A stretch of DNA of 64,000 nt from an uncultured Clostridia bacterium (GTDB lineage: Bacteria > Bacillota > Clostridia > TANB77 > CAG-508). The stretch covers positions 22,030 to 86,029 of the forward strand of contig CAKPAI010000005.1 of assembly GCA_934133005.1 (NCBI GenBank). The letters are read 5' to 3'. Position 1 is the stretch's first letter. The number at the start of each line of letters is the position of its first letter. The notes under the pieces are model-generated. The model was not told the DNA's origin, made no database searches, and saw only the letters and a list, made by a program, of their open reading frames with translations. Both the position numbers and the translations under genes were made by a program. Below are positions 63,426 to 64,000 of the stretch, in pieces.

Positions 63426-63476
63426 ATTTTTCTCCAATTTACTATTTTTAATATACTAAGAACTTGCAATTTTAAA

Positions 63477-63830
63477 TTATCTCAACACTTCATTTAATTC
63501 TTCTAGTGATAGTCCTCTAATTAATATATTATTATTTTTTTCATTAATAACAAATTTCATAAGTCTATTTATTGCTTCATAATAATCTATATCTCCTAAA
63601 ACTCCATTATTTGTTGTACTTACAAGCATTAATTTCCATTCATCAACTTCTGTATTATCTACTTTATACAATAATCTCGGATTTTTAGGAAAGGAAGTTA
63701 AAGTGCCTTCTGTTAGTGCAAATGCACCAAATGGCTTACCATCTTTACCATTATAAAAATTTGGCTTTCCTATATAAGCATTTTCCCAGTTATTATTTTC
63801 TTTTTTCTTAAATTTATCAAATAATCCCAT
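63477..63830 (-). CDS. Hypothetical soluble protein
   Basis: 117 residues beginning MGLFDKFKKKENNNWENAYIGKPNFYNG, with GAFALTEGTLTSFPKNP and a C-terminal NILIRGLSLEELNEVL. A GGAG site lies upstream. The amphipathic KFKKK start is common in small proteins attached to larger complexes. Role unknown. Confidence 0.6.
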   Translation of the reverse strand: MGLFDKFKKKENNNWENAYIGKPNFYNGKDGKPFGAFALTEGTLTSFPKNPRLLYKVDNTEVDEWKLMLVSTTNNGVLGDIDYYEAINRLMKFVINEKNNNILIRGLSLEELNEVLR

Positions 63831-63933
63831 AATTACATCTCCAATCTTTTTATAAATTACTATTTATGTTACGATTATATAATAAAAGACAGATAATTTC
63901 AACTTATTATTCTTCTCCACGAATTGTAATTTG

Positions 63934-63999
63934 TCAATTACTCATATCTTTCTTCTGTTTGATAAATTCTATGTTATTTTTTTCTAAATCTTCAATAGT
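63934..63999 (-). CDS. 3' end of a gene running out of the window
   Basis: On the minus strand the last bases read TIEDLEKNNIEFIKQKKDMSN and stop at 63934. The gene begins beyond the window. Too short to identify. Confidence 0.35.
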   Translation of the reverse strand, partial: TIEDLEKNNIEFIKQKKDMSN

Positions 64000-64000
64000 T

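Noticed and set aside
1..64000. CRISPR arrays, insertion sequences, tRNA or rRNA genes
   Set aside because: No regularly spaced repeats, transposase motifs or tRNA T-arm patterns were seen on reading both strands.

Overview
The window is about 64 kb of AT-rich DNA with host genes of the Gram-positive, low-GC Clostridia type. Strong GGAGG ribosome sites, AGA-dominated arginine codons, spore genes (yabP, yabQ, divIC, a YtvI-like protein), a CsoR copper operon and a SipW/TasA-type secretion cluster point to an uncultured spore-forming, probably gut-associated Clostridia lineage. No rRNA, tRNA or CRISPR array was recognised.

Layout: 1-8.7 kb carries polA (5' end cut off), a lytic transglycosylase, a surface repeat protein, galE and valS. 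8.7-14.7 kb has a heterodimeric ABC exporter, a TtcA-like enzyme and a tandem pair of paralogous membrane-anchored proteins. 15-29 kb has eno, an iron alcohol dehydrogenase, an HD hydrolase, asnB, tdk, a dCMP deaminase, uvrA (with a LexA-like site), a Cmk-like kinase and murD. 29-35 kb has a Cys-rich CBS protein, a YtvI-like transporter and secA. 35.2-38.6 kb is a small integrated element flanked by copies of the secA 3' end. 38.6-54.5 kb carries hydrolase, copper (csoR-copZ-copA), prfB, aspartokinase, yabPQ-divIC and rho genes. 54.7-57.7 kb is a SipW cluster. 57.7-64 kb is gene-poor, with pseudogenes and small minus-strand genes.

The main discovery candidate is a recurrent +1 recoding signal. 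Five host-type genes (murD, ytvI-like, copA, yabQ and a beta-helix surface protein with three sites) are interrupted at exactly the same feature: an in-frame CGG codon after which the reading frame must move +1, so that GGN (Gly) is read. All seven in-frame CGG codons that I could find in host-type genes are such sites, and I found none that is read normally. The upstream codon differs every time. This suggests CGG is a hungry or unassigned codon used as a +1 shift signal, or that CGGN is read as a four-base glycine codon. prfB carries the separate, classical CTT TGA C frameshift.

A second population of genes (16545, 29782, 31936, 39268, 46052, 59472, 60033, 60496) has higher GC, uses CGT/CGC/CGG/CTG, and usually has its own promoter and strong hairpin terminator. 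Six of these genes together contain ten in-frame CGG codons that are read straight through as Arg. The contrast between the two gene populations is an open puzzle and the most important caveat to the recoding model.
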